A stretch of DNA of 64,000 bases from Micractinium sp. NFX-FRZ. Lineage: Eukaryota; Chlorophyta; Trebouxiophyceae; Chlorellales; Chlorellaceae. Where the stretch lies: assembly GCA_029339195.1 (NCBI GenBank), contig JAPTJF010000275.1, forward strand, positions 19,917-83,916. The letters run 5' to 3'. Positions within the stretch are counted from its first letter, which is position 1. Each line of letters starts with the position of its first letter. The notes under the pieces were generated by a model. That model was not told the DNA's origin, ran no database searches, and was given only the letters and a program-made list of their open reading frames with translations. Both the position numbers and the translations under genes were made by a program. Positions 31,701 to 43,442 of this stretch are shown here, one piece after another.

Positions 31701-33761
31701 TTGGAAATTGTCGAGAGTGCACGAGGGGGGGATGTAGGCTGGATGGGGCACCACTTGTGCCATCCTCTCACGCCATTCAAGACTTCATTGCTGCCTCTTG
31801 GGGCCGCGTATCTGCACATCTCCCATCCCCTGCTGCGCCTGCTGCCCCCCGTGCAGGCGGTGTACAGCTTTGCCTCCCGCCTGACCTCCACTCCCGCCTG
31901 CCATCTCACCTGCTGCCCCTGCCCCCCTGCAGGCGGTGCGCGGCTTTGCCTCCCGCCTGACCTCCACGCTGGGCGTCAAGGTCTACTCCTACTCCATCTT
32001 CCACATCTTCTTCGAGCAGTACCTGAGCATCGCGGGGGAGGCGGTGGCGCTGCTGGGATCAGGTGGGACGGCATCGGACGGGCAGGTGGGGGCCCCCGCC
32101 GGCTTGGTCTTTAGCTCTAGGCGCTGTGGGGCTGGATTCGGCTGAGAGTTGATGGGCTTGCACCCTCCCGTTCCTCGCTTGCCTGCCTGCCTGCGCCCCT
32201 CCTTGCCCCCTTGGGACCCTGCAGCTGAAGCGCCCTGGTGACCGTTCTTCCTGCTCTGTCTGGCCGCCCTCACCCCTGCCAGCCCGTGTCCCACGTCTCT
32301 CCCATCTCTTTCACCCCGTTCCCTTCTCTCCCTCCCCCCGCAGCCCTGGTTGCCATCTTCCTGATCTGCCTGGCCGCCACGGGCAGCCCCTGGTCTGCCA
32401 CCCTGATCTGCCTCACGTTGTGCATGCTGCTGGTGGACGTGATGGGGGTGATGGCGCTGACGGGCATACAGCTCAACGCGGGTGGGTGGGGCGGGGCTTG
32501 CGCGAAGCGGGGCAGCATGCTGGGGAGGGCACTGGCAGCAGCAGGGGGCTGCAGCAGGGGCCAAAGGCAGGGCGGCGTGGTTGGCAGGCGTCCTGGCCTG
32601 CCACTGTTCTCACCTTCCAGCCGCCTGCCCACCCCCTCCACCCCTTCCCCCGCTTCCCCTCCCCTCAGTCTCCCTGGTCAACCTGGTCATGTCCCTGGGC
32701 ATCGGAGTGGAGTTTTGCGCCCACCTGGTGCACGCATTCATGGAGGAGCGGGGAAGCAGCGAGGACCGCGCCTCTGCGGCGCTTGGAGACGTTGGCGCCG
32801 CCGTGCTGTCGGGCATCACTCTGACCAAGTTTGCAGGTGGGGGCGGGGTCCTCGTGCCGACATTGATGTATTGATGTACTTGGGTTGAGGAGGCGTCGGT
32901 GCCGTCGCGCTGCTGGGCACTTACTTTGACCAACTTTGCAGGTGGGGGGCAGGGGCTGGACGGAGCCACCAGCAGGGCTGAGATGAAAGCTGCTGGGTGG
33001 GGGTGGGGGAGCAGCAGCCTCCCCGTCTGCGACATCCGACATTGAGCACTGGAGCCTGCTGATGAGCAGGCAAACATTGATGATCACCATCTGGGTTGTG
33101 GCTGAGTGCTGTCCTCCCACATTTGGGGCTTGGCCTGGCAGTGCTAGCTGATTTTCTCGCCGCAACCTTGCGTGCCTATCATGGCCGCATGGTTGTTCCC
33201 TTACAGCTCACCACAAGCTGCCTGCCTTCTGCCCCCGCAGGCGTGGCGGTGCTGGCCTTCTCCCACACCGCCATCTTCCGCGTCTACTACTTCCAGATGT
33301 ACGCCGCCCTGGTGCTGCTGGGGGCGGCCCACGGCCTCGTCTTCCTGCCCGTACTGCTGGCCGTGTTTGGGCCGGAGGAGCTCGAGGTGGGCTGGCGGGG
33401 GTGGGCGTGTCTGACTCATGTGGGGGTGGGGTGAATGTGGGAATCGAGGAGATGTCAGGTACATTTGAGGAGGTGGAGGTGGGTGGTGTTGGATACACAT
33501 GAAGAAGGCACGAAACTTGCCTGCCCTGCCCCCCTCCACCCTCCCTCCCCGCAGCACTGGAAGTGGCGCGTGCGCCGGCAGCTGCAGGGCATGCAGGCAG
33601 AGCGCCTGCAGGTGCAGCAGCGCACCCTGTCCCTCATGCAGCAGCAGAGGCAGCGGCAGGAGGAGGAGAGGCTGGCGAGCGGCGGCTTGAGCCAGGCGGC
33701 CCAGCAGGCACAGCAGGCACAGCAGCAGGTGCAGGTGCAGGCGGAGCCAGGCGGCAGCTAG
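22748..33761 (+). CDS. NPC1: Niemann-Pick C1 sterol transporter
   Basis: About 30 small exons. The first (ATG at 22748) gives [13 protein letters not shown]; spliced to the exon after 22898 it reads [12 protein letters not shown], a good signal peptide. Next is the Cys-rich N-terminal sterol-binding domain ([47 protein letters not shown]). Transmembrane helix 2 and the middle luminal domain follow, then the sterol-sensing domain ([64 protein letters not shown]). The C-terminal luminal and membrane part runs from [14 protein letters not shown] to [22 protein letters not shown] and [25 protein letters not shown]. The Gln-rich tail is unusual and shows no dileucine signal. The role known for the family is sterol export from the endo-lysosome or vacuole membrane. 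Several introns carry exon-edge copies. Confidence 0.93.
27737..27946 (+). repeat. Exon-end duplicate in an NPC1 intron
   Basis: CCTGGTGCTGGCAGGTGAG at the exon end (27739) is echoed at 27928 as CCTGGTGCTGGCAGGCGGG, 189 bases downstream in the intron. About 20 bases match, so it is the weakest of the set. Confidence 0.6.
31853..31966 (+). repeat. Exon-start and acceptor duplicate in an NPC1 intron
   Basis: The used acceptor and 38 bases of exon at 31929-31966 ([12 protein letters not shown]) are preceded 76 bases upstream by a copy at 31853-31890 ([12 protein letters not shown]) with three mismatches. The pyrimidine tract and AG are duplicated too. Using the upstream AG would shift the frame. 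Confidence 0.9.
32793..32950 (+). repeat. Exon-end and donor duplicate in an NPC1 intron
   Basis: The exon end coding [14 protein letters not shown] with its donor GCAGGTGGGGG (from 32793) is echoed from 32898 (GGTGCCGTCGCGCTGCTGGG to TTTGCAGGTGGGGGG). About three quarters of 50 bases match, at 105-base spacing. Confidence 0.78.
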
Positions 33762-33991
33762 GGGCCCACCTTCCAGCTGCTGCTGCCCCCTCCTTCCGCC
33801 CTTGGGCACCTGTCATCTAGCGCGCACTTTAATGTCAATGATGTGAACCAACCTTTCTGAACAGATTGCTCCTTTTTCAACCAAACACACAGGTTATTGG
33901 CAGGATGCACGGCGCGGGTGCAGTGGTGGGGTGATGTTTAATGACAAGCAGGTGATGAAAATGGCATGGGCAGGCACGTCTGCTGCTGCCC

Positions 33992-33996
33992 TGTAA
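33992..33996 (+). promoter_or_regulatory. TGTAA polyadenylation signal for NPC1
   Basis: TGTAA lies 231 bases after the NPC1 stop. Confidence 0.45.
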
Positions 33997-34065
33997 AGGG
34001 CCCCTTGGAATAGATCAAGTGCTCCTCTGCCTGCCGGCAGCTGTCTGGCGCTCCCATGGCTCCCT

Positions 34066-34070
34066 TTACA
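34066..34070 (-). promoter_or_regulatory. TGTAA polyadenylation signal (minus strand)
   Basis: TTACA on the plus strand, about 190 bases past the stop at 34262, reads TGTAA on the minus strand. Confidence 0.45.
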
Positions 34071-34261
34071 CGCTGAGTCAAACTCTGAGTCAAAAAATTC
34101 ATAAAAGCAGGTTGCTGTGTGGGTGCAGGAAGATTGTGTTGGATGCAAAGTCACAAGTTGCCACATGCTGGTGCCGCTCTCTGCGGGGAACTCGTGAAAC
34201 CCCAGGGGTTGAAACCCCAGGTCCCCCTGTCGCCGGCTGTCTCAAAAGACCCTGCCCCGCG

Positions 34262-36512
34262 TCACTTTGTGAGCCTGCGGAAAGGGTTCCAGCTCGTCTC
34301 CCCCCGCCGCACCGGCCCGCTGGGCAGCTGCGCCAGGCGCTCCTCCACCCGCCTCTCCGCCTCTGCCAGCGCCTCTTCTGAGGGCCGGTAGTAGGGCTGC
34401 CCTGCCGCAGCTGCTCGCAGCAGCAGGGGCGTGCCGCGTGTGCTGGGGGTGCCACTGCCTGGCGTGCGGCGAAGCAGGCTACTCCGTAAGAGGCTGACAC
34501 GCGGCAGGCTGGCAGGAGACGTGGTGGCCAGCGCTGCCCCTGGCGGCGCCTGCCACGGAAGGCGGTGCTGCTGCTGCGGCGAGCGGGAAGGAGACAGGAG
34601 GGGCTGTGCACGGGCAGCGGCCGCGGCGGCGGGCTGGATGCCAGCTGCCTGCTGCCGGGCCTGCGCTGGCAACACCTGTCGCACCTGCGGACGCTGGGGC
34701 GGCGGCGGAGGCGCGCAGCTGGGGCGCCACCTGTCTGTCATGCGCAGCTGCACATCCTCCTCCTCCTCTTCCTGCGCCTCAGGCGCTGCCGCAGCCAGTG
34801 GGCTGCCTGACAGCCGCATCAGCGGGGCAAATCGCTTCACAGCCGTGGGCTGCTGCTGCTGCTGCGGTTGTGGCTGGTGCTGCGGGGGCTGGTACTGCTG
34901 GTGCTGCGGGGGCAGGTACTGCTGGTGATGCTGAGCCTGCTGAGGTGGCGGCTGCAGCTCCTCCTGCTGCCAGGGAGACGCACCCAGCGGCAGCGTGTCT
35001 GCGCGCGGCGGCATGGAAGCCCTGGGGCGTTTGGCTTGGCGCCATCCATTGCTTGGCAGCCCAGCGGCTGCAGCCTCCGCTGCAGTGCCTGCCGCCGGTG
35101 CATCATGTGCCTCCGCCTGCTGGGGCTGGTGCTGGAGCTGCTGGGCTTGTTGGCGGGCCAGCTGGGCAGCTCTGATCTTGCGCTGTGCCGCCAGCAGCAC
35201 TGGGCTCAGCTCCCTAGCTGGCTGCTGCTGCTGCTGCTGTGGCTGCTGTTGCTGCTGCCGCCCTGCAGCCTCATCCATGAATGACCAGGGGCGCTTGTGG
35301 CTGGCTGCCGGTGCAGCGCCTGGCAGTGGATGCGAGGGCAGCGCTGACGGAGCACGCCTGGACGGCTGCTCCTCCATCTCCCGCTGTCGCGCATCCTGTT
35401 GCTGCCGGTGCTGCACCTCGTCTTTCCTGCGCCGAGCCTCTGCCTCCTGCTGCTGCTGCTGGCGAATCCGCTCCTGCTGCGCCTGCTGCTGGCGCTCTCG
35501 CTCCTGCTGCTCCCGCTCCCGCTGCTGCTCCTGCTGCCGGCGCTCCCGCTCTTCCTCCTCCTGCCGCTGGCGCTCCCGCTCCTGCTGCTCCTGCTGCACG
35601 CGCTCTCGCTCTTCCTCCTCCTGCTGCCGGCGCTCCCGCTCCTGCTGCTGCCGGAGCTCTCGCTGCTCCCGCTGGCGGCGCGCCTCTGCCTGCCGCTGCT
35701 GCGCTGCCTCCATGCCTGGCCGGTCAGGCACCACCTTGGTGGGGCGGTGCTCTGGGGGCACTTGCACCCTCACCATCCCATCCTCCCCCTCATGCCGCAC
35801 CAGCTGCGGCCGCGCCGGGCACACAGCCACCCCGCGCCGCCGCCCTGGTGCCGCCCCGCTGCCCCCTGCGGCACCAGCCTGGTCGGCGGCCACAGCAACC
35901 TGGGGAGTGCCAGCCTGCGCTGCTGTGGCTGCCACTGCCGGCCGCCGAGGCATCATGTGCACTTGCGCTGCGGCGTCTGCCATCTGTGGCCTTGGCTGGA
36001 GGGAGTCCTGCATGGGACTCGCAAGTGATTAGCTATGCCTGATATACATGCTCACCCGGCACACCAGCTGGCCACCGACAGGGAAGGAGGAGACAGCTGG
36101 ACTAGCATGCCAGCGCCAGAGAAGGAGACAGCGACACCCCCGAGCCAGCGATGCCTTGTGTAGCCCAGGCTGCAGCAGCATGTAGGCATGCAGGCAAGCA
36201 AGCCGCCAGCCCACCTGTGGCCCTGCTGCCACCGCCCGGGTCTCTGGGCCAGCTTGCACGCCAGCGCTGGCCGTGACAGCTGCGGCAGCAGTTTGAGCGC
36301 TGACGACAGCCACCAGCTTCAGCTGCGGCCGGCCCGCCTGCATGCTGGCCGGCCGCTGCTCCGGCACAGCCGCTGTCTGGGCGCCAGCGTTGGCCAGCCT
36401 GCTGCGGGCCAGCGGCAGGCCCGTCTGCACCGTCTGTGCCCCGGCCGAGCGCTTGGCTGCGACGGCAACTGTCTGCACTGCTGCCACTGCTTCTGCCACA
36501 GACGCTGCTGCA

Positions 36513-36547
<35 letters not shown>

Positions 36548-39500
36548 GTGTTGAAGCTCTGCCACTTCCTCCCGCCCCTCTGCCGCCTCCTCTGCTTCCT
36601 CTGCCTCTGAGGCCCGCCTGAGGCCCAGCTGCTGCCGCTGGCCCGGCCCGCCAGGCTGAGGGCGCGAGGTGCGCTGCCGCTTGCTCCGCTGCAGGAGCTC
36701 TCCCACATCTGCGGTGCATGGGGGAGGCAGCAGGGGGGCACCCACTTCAGCTGGCCAGGAGCCACAACTGAAGTTATACTCGCCCTGCCACTGCTGCTCA
36801 GACGGCAGGCGCCCAGCAGAGATAGGCCCGTTCAGCAGCTGCAGGAGGTGAGCACCACGCGCAGCAGACCTGGCACGGACCGCCTTCTGCAGCCACAGTC
36901 CCGCCACCATTCCCCTGTCAGCCGCCGGCTGGCTGCAGCTCCAAGTGCAGGCCCCACCCTCACTCGCCCTGCCGCGGCAGCAACTTGCTCACCTGGCCCG
37001 GCGCTTGCCTCCAGCACGTCTTTCACAGCAGCCAGCCCAGCAGTCCCAGCGCGCTTGGACCCCGCCAGCCTGCCGCCGGCGGGCCGCCCTCCTGCAGCCG
37101 GGCCGCTCAGCGCTGGGAAGGAGAAGCCACCGCTTCCCCCGCCGCTGCTGCCTGCAGCTGCGCCGGGCACTGCATCTTCCGCCTCGCCGCCCTCAGCGCC
37201 CAGCACAGCCGCCGCCACCTCGGGGCCCATCTCTATGGCTGTCGTCAGGAGCGCCTCATGGCGCTCCGCCAGCTCAGCAGCTGCTGCCTGCACCTCAGTG
37301 TCGAGCGCCGCCATCTGCCGCTGCCTGTCCTGAAGCACCGACATCATCTGACCTGCCACCTCATCTGCACGCTGCTGCGCTGCCGCCACCTCAGCTGGGC
37401 TAAGCACCGCTGCCTCTGCACCCAGCACAACCTCCATCTTGAACGCCTCCTCCTCCTCATGCCGCCCCTCATCATTGCCATCAGCAGCCTCGCTGCCCAC
37501 TGCTGCTGCTGCTGCTGCTGCTGCTGCAGCGGCCGCAGGGGCAGCCTCTGCCATGCCTGCCGGTGCACGTCCCAGCCGGTGGCCAGCCAGCATCGCCGCA
37601 AGCACAGTGTCAGCTGCGGGAGAGGGTTCGCTGCCATCTGCCGGCGTCGGTGGCACCTGCTCTCGAAGCGCCGAGTCAGGCCACTGGCTGGGCAGGGGCG
37701 GCAGCGTGGGCAGGAACTCCTCTGGGAGGCTCGCCTCTGCTGCTGCTGCCGCCTCTGCTGCTGCTGCCGCCTCTGCTGCTGCCTCTGTGGCTACCGCCGC
37801 CTCTGCTTCGTCCACCTCCGCCTTTACGGCCTCTGCCGCCATCGCCTCTGCTGCTGCTGCTGCAAAGGGTGCCTTCACCCGTGCTGCGCCGGCCTCCGCT
37901 ACTGCTGCCTCTGCTGCGCCAGCCTCTGCTGCCGCTGCTGCTGCTGCTGCTGGTGCCGAGGGCGCTGCCGCCTCTTGCTCTGGTTCAGGCTCGAGCTTCA
38001 CCAAGACTGCTGCCGATGGCAGGCCGGCAGGTGCTGCTGGCTCAGGCAAAGGTGCTGCAGCCTCCTCCTCCTGCTGCTGCATGCCAGCATCCACAAAGGC
38101 ACCAGCTTCTGGCTCGGTTGCCCCCTCCAATGCTGCCTGTGGAGGATCTCGGGCATCTGAGATGGCCTCCGATGCCGCGGCTGCTGCTGCCACGGCAGCT
38201 GCTACAACATTCTGTGCCACCATCCGCGCCACCAGCGACGCCTGCTCTTCCTCTTCCTGGGCTGCAGCTGCAGCAGCTGCTGCCTCCTCTGCTGGCTCAG
38301 CTGCCGCCGCAGCCTCTGCCAGTGCATGCTCCCCTGGCGCCGGTGCTGCTGCTGTTGTAGCTGCATGCCCCTGCGGCTGCTGCCTTGTGGCCGCCAGCAA
38401 GTGATCCCCCTGCACAGGCTCGGCCACCACAACCTGCTGCAGCCGTGGCGGTCCCTGCTCTGCCTCTTCCGCAGGCTGCTCCTCAGCGGGACACTGCTGA
38501 TGCCACTCCTCCACCTCCGCTTCCTCCTTGACTGCTGGCACTGCGCTGGCAGCAATGCCGCCGTCCTCGTGTGCTGCCAGTGGGGCTCCCACCTCTGCGT
38601 CCATCGCCTCTGCCTCTGCCTCTGTTGGCACTGTTTCTGCGTTCACTGGCGCTGCTGCTGCCCCTGCCTCTGCTGGCGCTGCCTCTGCCTCCGCTTTTAC
38701 CTCCGCTGGGATTGCCTCCGCCTCTGCCTCGCTCCCTTCCTCTGGAGAGCTGGGTAGCAGGACCAGCTGCGTGGGAGGGATGCCGCCGCCATAAGAGTCG
38801 CCGGCTGGCTCGGCAGGGGGCGGCACCTCGACTGCACGGCAGCAGAACGGTGGGGGCACAGCCCAAGGCCAGAGGTTGGCAAGATTCACCTTGAACGGAT
38901 GGGAGGTAGGCGTGCCACGTGGTACAAGCAGCACGCATGCCACAAGTGACGCACAGACCCTGCTCTGTAAGGTGCGGACCTGAGTCTGCTGGGAGCACGT
39001 CTGCAGGCTCTCGCGGCCCTGGTGGCACACCCTCCGCCATCGCCACATCGCCCTCCTCATCACCCTCCTGCATGCACAAAAAGGGAACGCGCATGTGTTC
39101 ACAAATAACCCGCCAAACATCCAAGTATTTACTGCCCTCACAAAGGCTTCAGTGCTTCTGCATGCAGTGCCTCCCTGGCTCCTCCACATTGCAAGTGTTG
39201 GAGTGGGCATCTCCTAGCCGGGACCAACCTGTGCAGCCTCCTCCTGAGCCTCCAACAGCTCCTCCCCTCCCGCTGCTTGTGTCAGCGGTGCAACCTCCAC
39301 TGGCTGGGCCGGCTTGCCAGCTGCGTGTGCAGCAGCAGCGGCGGCAGCCGGTGCCAGCGCCTCTGCAGGCTCTGCCTGGTGGGCCAGCGCTGGCGCTGGC
39401 GAGGCGGGGTTGGAGGGCGCCACCTTGGGCGAAGGAGGGGTGGAGTGTGGCACAGCGCGGGGGCTTGGCAATGGGGAGGACAGCGGGGTGGCGATTTTGG

Positions 39501-42500
39501 AGAGGATGTCGAGGAAGCCTCCAGAGAGGCGGCGGTCATGCTGCTGCTGCCGCTGCAAATTCTCCTGCTCCTGCTGCTGCACCTGCCTCTGCTGCTTCTC
39601 CTCCTCCCCTTCCTCCTCCTCCTCCTGCTGTTCCCCTTCCCACTGCAGCTGATGCGGCGGGGCCTGCGCCATTGAGGTCCCGGCAGCGGTGCTGAGGAGC
39701 TCCGCACCGCCGCCTGGTGCCGTGCCGCCCGCTACTGCCACATGAGGCGCGGGCGCGATGGGCTCGCTGCTATGTGGCAGCCTGCTGGCACCTGCCGCCG
39801 CTGGGAGCGGCACGGGTGCCGCCGCTGGCACAGAGGCTGGCACAGGACCTGGCGCGGCCGCCGGCGCAGCTGCTGGCGTTGCTGCTGCCGCCGGCAGTGG
39901 GCTCGCTGCCAGTGCTGCTGCTGCCGCTGCTGGCTGAAGGCCTGCCGCATTCCAGGCTGAGGCTGAGGGGCGCTCGAGGTGAAGGCGGGAGATGGCAGAT
40001 GCCGGGATGCGGCTGCTGGGCAGGGTCGAAGGCAGGCCGATGCGCTGGCTGGGCAGCAGGGTCCCAGGGGCGGGGTGCAGCCCAAGCTGCTGGCTGGCCA
40101 GCACCACTGGCCTCTTGCCAGCGGACCCTGCTGCGGCCCCTCCTGCAGCAGCAGTTGCCAGGGAAGTGTTGCCGCCAGCCGCCAGCGCGCTGCTGGGCAG
40201 CGACCTGGGCTGCCGGGGGCCACTGCCGCTGCCGGGTGCTGCGGTTGGCAAGTCGCTGCGACGCCAACCGCCGGCTTGCATCTGGCCTAGCTGGCGGGGG
40301 GGCAGCTGGGTGGGGGGCTGGGTCAGGAAGTCGCCGCCGCCTGGGGGAGAATGCTTGGCCTGCAGGCGGGGACAGGGATTGGGCAGGCAGGGGGTGACTA
40401 CAGGCAGCCAGGTGGGTCTAAAAAAAGCTGGAACGCAGAGCGAGGGAGGGTGTGCCTTGCAAAAATGGATGTCCCAACCCTGCCCCTGCCTGGCTACCCA
40501 CCCGATCTGTGCCTCAGCTGGGCAGGCACTTTCCCAGCCCTGCATCCACAACACCCCCGCATGCCCCCACCCCTCCCTGCCTCGGGCGCACGTGATTAGC
40601 ATTGCGCTTGAACACTTGTGCCAGCGCGCCCAGCGGCGACAGCAGCCAGGACTGGCCGCTGCGAGGGCGTGAGCTGTCCACTGCGCCGTCGCCGCCCAGC
40701 TGCCCCACGCTCCCTTGCAGGCTGTGCTCCTCAGAGCCCGCCGGCTGCTGGTGCTGCCGCCCCTGCTGCTGCTGCTGCTGCTGGTAGAGGTGCGGCCCCA
40801 AAGGGCCCGGGCTGCCGCCCGCTGCTGTCAAGGCCAGGGGGAGCTCCAGGCCATCTGAGGGGAGCTGGGTGGCAAACCCCACGCTGTCTGGCAGCTGCGT
40901 GGCAAAGGCAAAGCCGCCGGGGGACGCTGGTGCCTGGGTGTGCAGATCGGCCAGCCTGCAGTTGGGGCACGGGTGGCGGCACAGGCAAGTGTCAAGATGG
41001 GCCAGGGGTGTGGTACCATGATGCAGGATGCAGGTGAGCAGCTGGAAGCTGAGCAGCTGGAAGCTGGAAGTGCATCTCTGAGCAGACAGTACGACAGGCA
41101 CGGGAGACACAAGCCACCTGGCCCTGAGTGTAGTAGGCACAAGCCAGGCAGCCAGGCTTGCGTGCAGGCAGCCAGGCTCACCCGGGCGGCAGCAGCGCCT
41201 GCGAGTCCTCCACCCCATGACCGGCCGCTGCACCCAACAGCAGCGCCTCACCACCCGCCGCCTCCTGAGCATCTTGAAAGTCGTCTTCCCCCTGCGAACC
41301 CCCCATCACCATAGCAGCCGCATCTGCCCACTCCTCCTCATCCTGCTCCCCCAGCTCCGGCCCACCGCTGCCGTGGCCGCCCGCAGGGTGTGCCACTGCC
41401 TGCTGCTCGGCCTGTGCGCCCTCTGCAGCCCCAGCCTTCAAGCCCTCTGCCCCTTCCTCTGCTTCTTCCGCTGCTGCTGGCTCCAAAACATGCTCCGGAA
41501 CCTCAGCTGCCAGTACTGCTGGCGCCTCCTCGTCTGCCGGGCGCTCCGGCTGCTGGGCTGGCTGTGGGTTGGCGCCATCTGCAGGCTGCTCCCCCGGCAG
41601 GGTGGCTGGTGCCAGCGCCTGCTCAGCACCGCCGTCACTGCCGCCGCCAGGCTGCAGGGGAGGCGCTGCCTCAGCGGCACGCACTGCTGCCCCAGCCACT
41701 GCCATGGCAACCTCCTGCTCCGACTGACTTGCCGCCACGGCTGCCGCTGGTGGCTTCTTGCCCTGCTGAGCTGCTGGCCCCGCCTTGCTGCCGCCTGCCG
41801 CCGTCCTCACATTCACAGCAGCAGCCCTCGGCTGCGCTGCCGTCTGCACCTGTTGGTGCGCTGGCTGCAGCAGGCTGCCCAGCAGGGGCGCAGGGGCACT
41901 GGGTGGTGGAGCACTCGATGGTGAGTCGGCTAGTGAGGTCACCAGGCCTGCCACCTGGCGCTGCGCCTCGGACACCGTCTGCCGCTGATGCGGAGAGCCC
42001 AACTGGGGCATAGACACGGGATTTGCTGCCGGCACCGCTTCCAGACCATCAAACAGCATGGCTGGGCTGCGCGCTGGGACGGGCGCTGCATGCTGACGAG
42101 GCTGCTGCTGCGGGTGCGGCTGCAACGGCCACCCAGGCTGTTGGGGCCGGAGCAACTGCTGCGCTGGCTGCTGCTGCTGGAACATTGGAGGCCACAGCGG
42201 TTGCTGCTGCTGCCTTTGCTGCTGCTGGGGTTGCAGTGCCCATTGCCGCTGCTGCTGCGGTGGGGGCGGCTGCCACTGGCCGGTGGTGGCCGGAGCAGGC
42301 GCAGCAGCGGAGGGCGCCCCAAGCCCTTCAAACAGCTGCATTGGGTGCTGCACAGCCGGCCGGCGCGCAGCGGCCTGGCGCTGCTGCTGCTCCTGCTGCT
42401 GCTGGGCCGCCGGAAGGTCGGGTCGCCGTGGCGCAGACTGCTGCTCATCGCCACGGTCCGGGGGCCGCCAGGCTGCAAACGCAACGGGGGCGGGGTGGCG

Positions 42501-42669
42501 GTGGCGGCGGCAGTGTGAGCCAGGGGACACCCAGATCGCCCCGCACGGCGCGTGGCACACCCCATCCACCTTGGGAGCTCTGTAGCACGGTGTCCTGCTC
42601 AGGCGGTATTTCGGCGGCCGCCAAAAAGGCTTCGAGATTGAATTCGGCGCCCTGCCAGCGCCCCGCCAT
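34262..42669 (-). CDS. Giant low-complexity Ala/Gln/Glu/Pro-rich protein with a long charged helix
   Basis: Eight exons with compatible phases (first 42669-42570, second from 42472, sixth from 38831, last 36010-34262) give about 2,400 residues. It begins MAGRWQGAEFNLEAFLAAAE. Short hydrophobic motifs recur in otherwise disordered sequence: MQLFEGLG, AMLFDGLEA, GGFLDILSKI. The middle has very long Ala/Glu/Val repeats (AEAAAAAEAAAAAEA type). The last exon contains about 130 residues of alternating R, E and Q (RQREQRELRQQQERERRQQE and onward), which looks like a coiled coil or a single alpha-helix. The C-terminus is SWNPFRRLTK. I recognise no known domain. The composition suggests a nuclear or cytoskeletal scaffold, but that is inference. 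It could instead be two genes if one of the joins is wrong. Confidence 0.6.
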
Positions 42670-43090
42670 GTTTCGCTACGCCAGTATGTTCACGTTTGAT
42701 ATCGGCACACGCAAGGAAAGCAAGCGCGGGGCATAATAAGCTCGGCAAGCAGACCGATGTTGGGGCAAGCTCGGGCGGCTCTCACACTGCAATGTTTTAA
42801 TTCAGGCAATGATTAGTGGTGCTGGTGGGGGCGTGTCAGGAGAACGAGAAGGGACACAAGCCAGCCTGGCTGCGCCGCACCCTTGCACCGCCTCCCCGCC
42901 CCAGCACCCACCTGCAAGGCTCAAGCTGTTGGCGACCGAGATGCTGTGGGTTGGCAGGCTCTCTCGACGGCGCTGCTGAGAGCTTGCATTGGGACCTGGG
43001 GGGTTGGGTGCCTGCAGAGCAAAGCGGGCGAGGAGGGCAGCAACGAGTGTTGTGCCGAGGCAGCCGCTCACGGTTGTCCGGCTGGCATGG
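42670..43090. other. Intergenic region
   Basis: Upstream of the giant gene; contains no supported gene. It is probably the promoter of the giant gene and the 3' end of the small gene to its right. Confidence 0.4.
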
Positions 43091-43442
43091 TTATTTGGCG
43101 GGCACTGCCGTCACTTTCGCCCCTTCATTTGCGACCAATTCATGAACGTATCGTGCCTGCTGGAAGATGGAGAACAGATCCTCCAGGGGATTCTCGTCTT
43201 GGGCACTATCTGCAGTGCCGGCTTCGCTGCCTGCAAGCAAGGCGAGGGCAGGCGGGCGGGCGGGGCGGGTGACGTCGCCCCGCTGCTAAAGGCCCGTCTC
43301 CAGTGCTCTTGTCCCCTCGCGCCCCTTCGGACCCACTTCGGACGTCACCTTGCGCATTTTTCAGGCGCGCAGGCGGCTGTAACCGAGCACCTTCACCGGC
43401 CGCCTCCTGCCCAGGAGCCTGCCTCAGCTTGCCCACTGGCAT
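43091..43442 (-). CDS. Candidate small two-exon gene, 61 residues
   Basis: Exon 1 (43442-43397) starts MPVGKLRQAPGQEAA and ends at a G/GTGAAG donor. Exon 2 (43230-43091) follows a CTTGCTTGCAG acceptor. Both are in matching phase and together give exactly 62 codons with the stop. Exon 2 reads SEAGTADSAQDENPLEDLFS then IFQQARYVHELVANEGAKVT and ends VPAK. Its less biased composition and amphipathic helix-like IFQQARYVHELV look more like real protein than the surrounding frames. I recognise no family. Alternative starts upstream are possible. Confidence 0.45.

Larger units (their letters stand above)
33762..34261. other. Convergent intergenic region
   Basis: Holds the 3' UTRs of NPC1 and the giant low-complexity gene. 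TGTAA lies on the plus strand at 33992 and on the minus strand at 34070-34066. No gene is seen. Confidence 0.5.

Noticed and set aside
34262..36013. INCENP-like architecture (long charged helix near the C-terminus)
   Set aside because: No IN-box can be found after the helix and the C-terminus does not match, so the name was not used.
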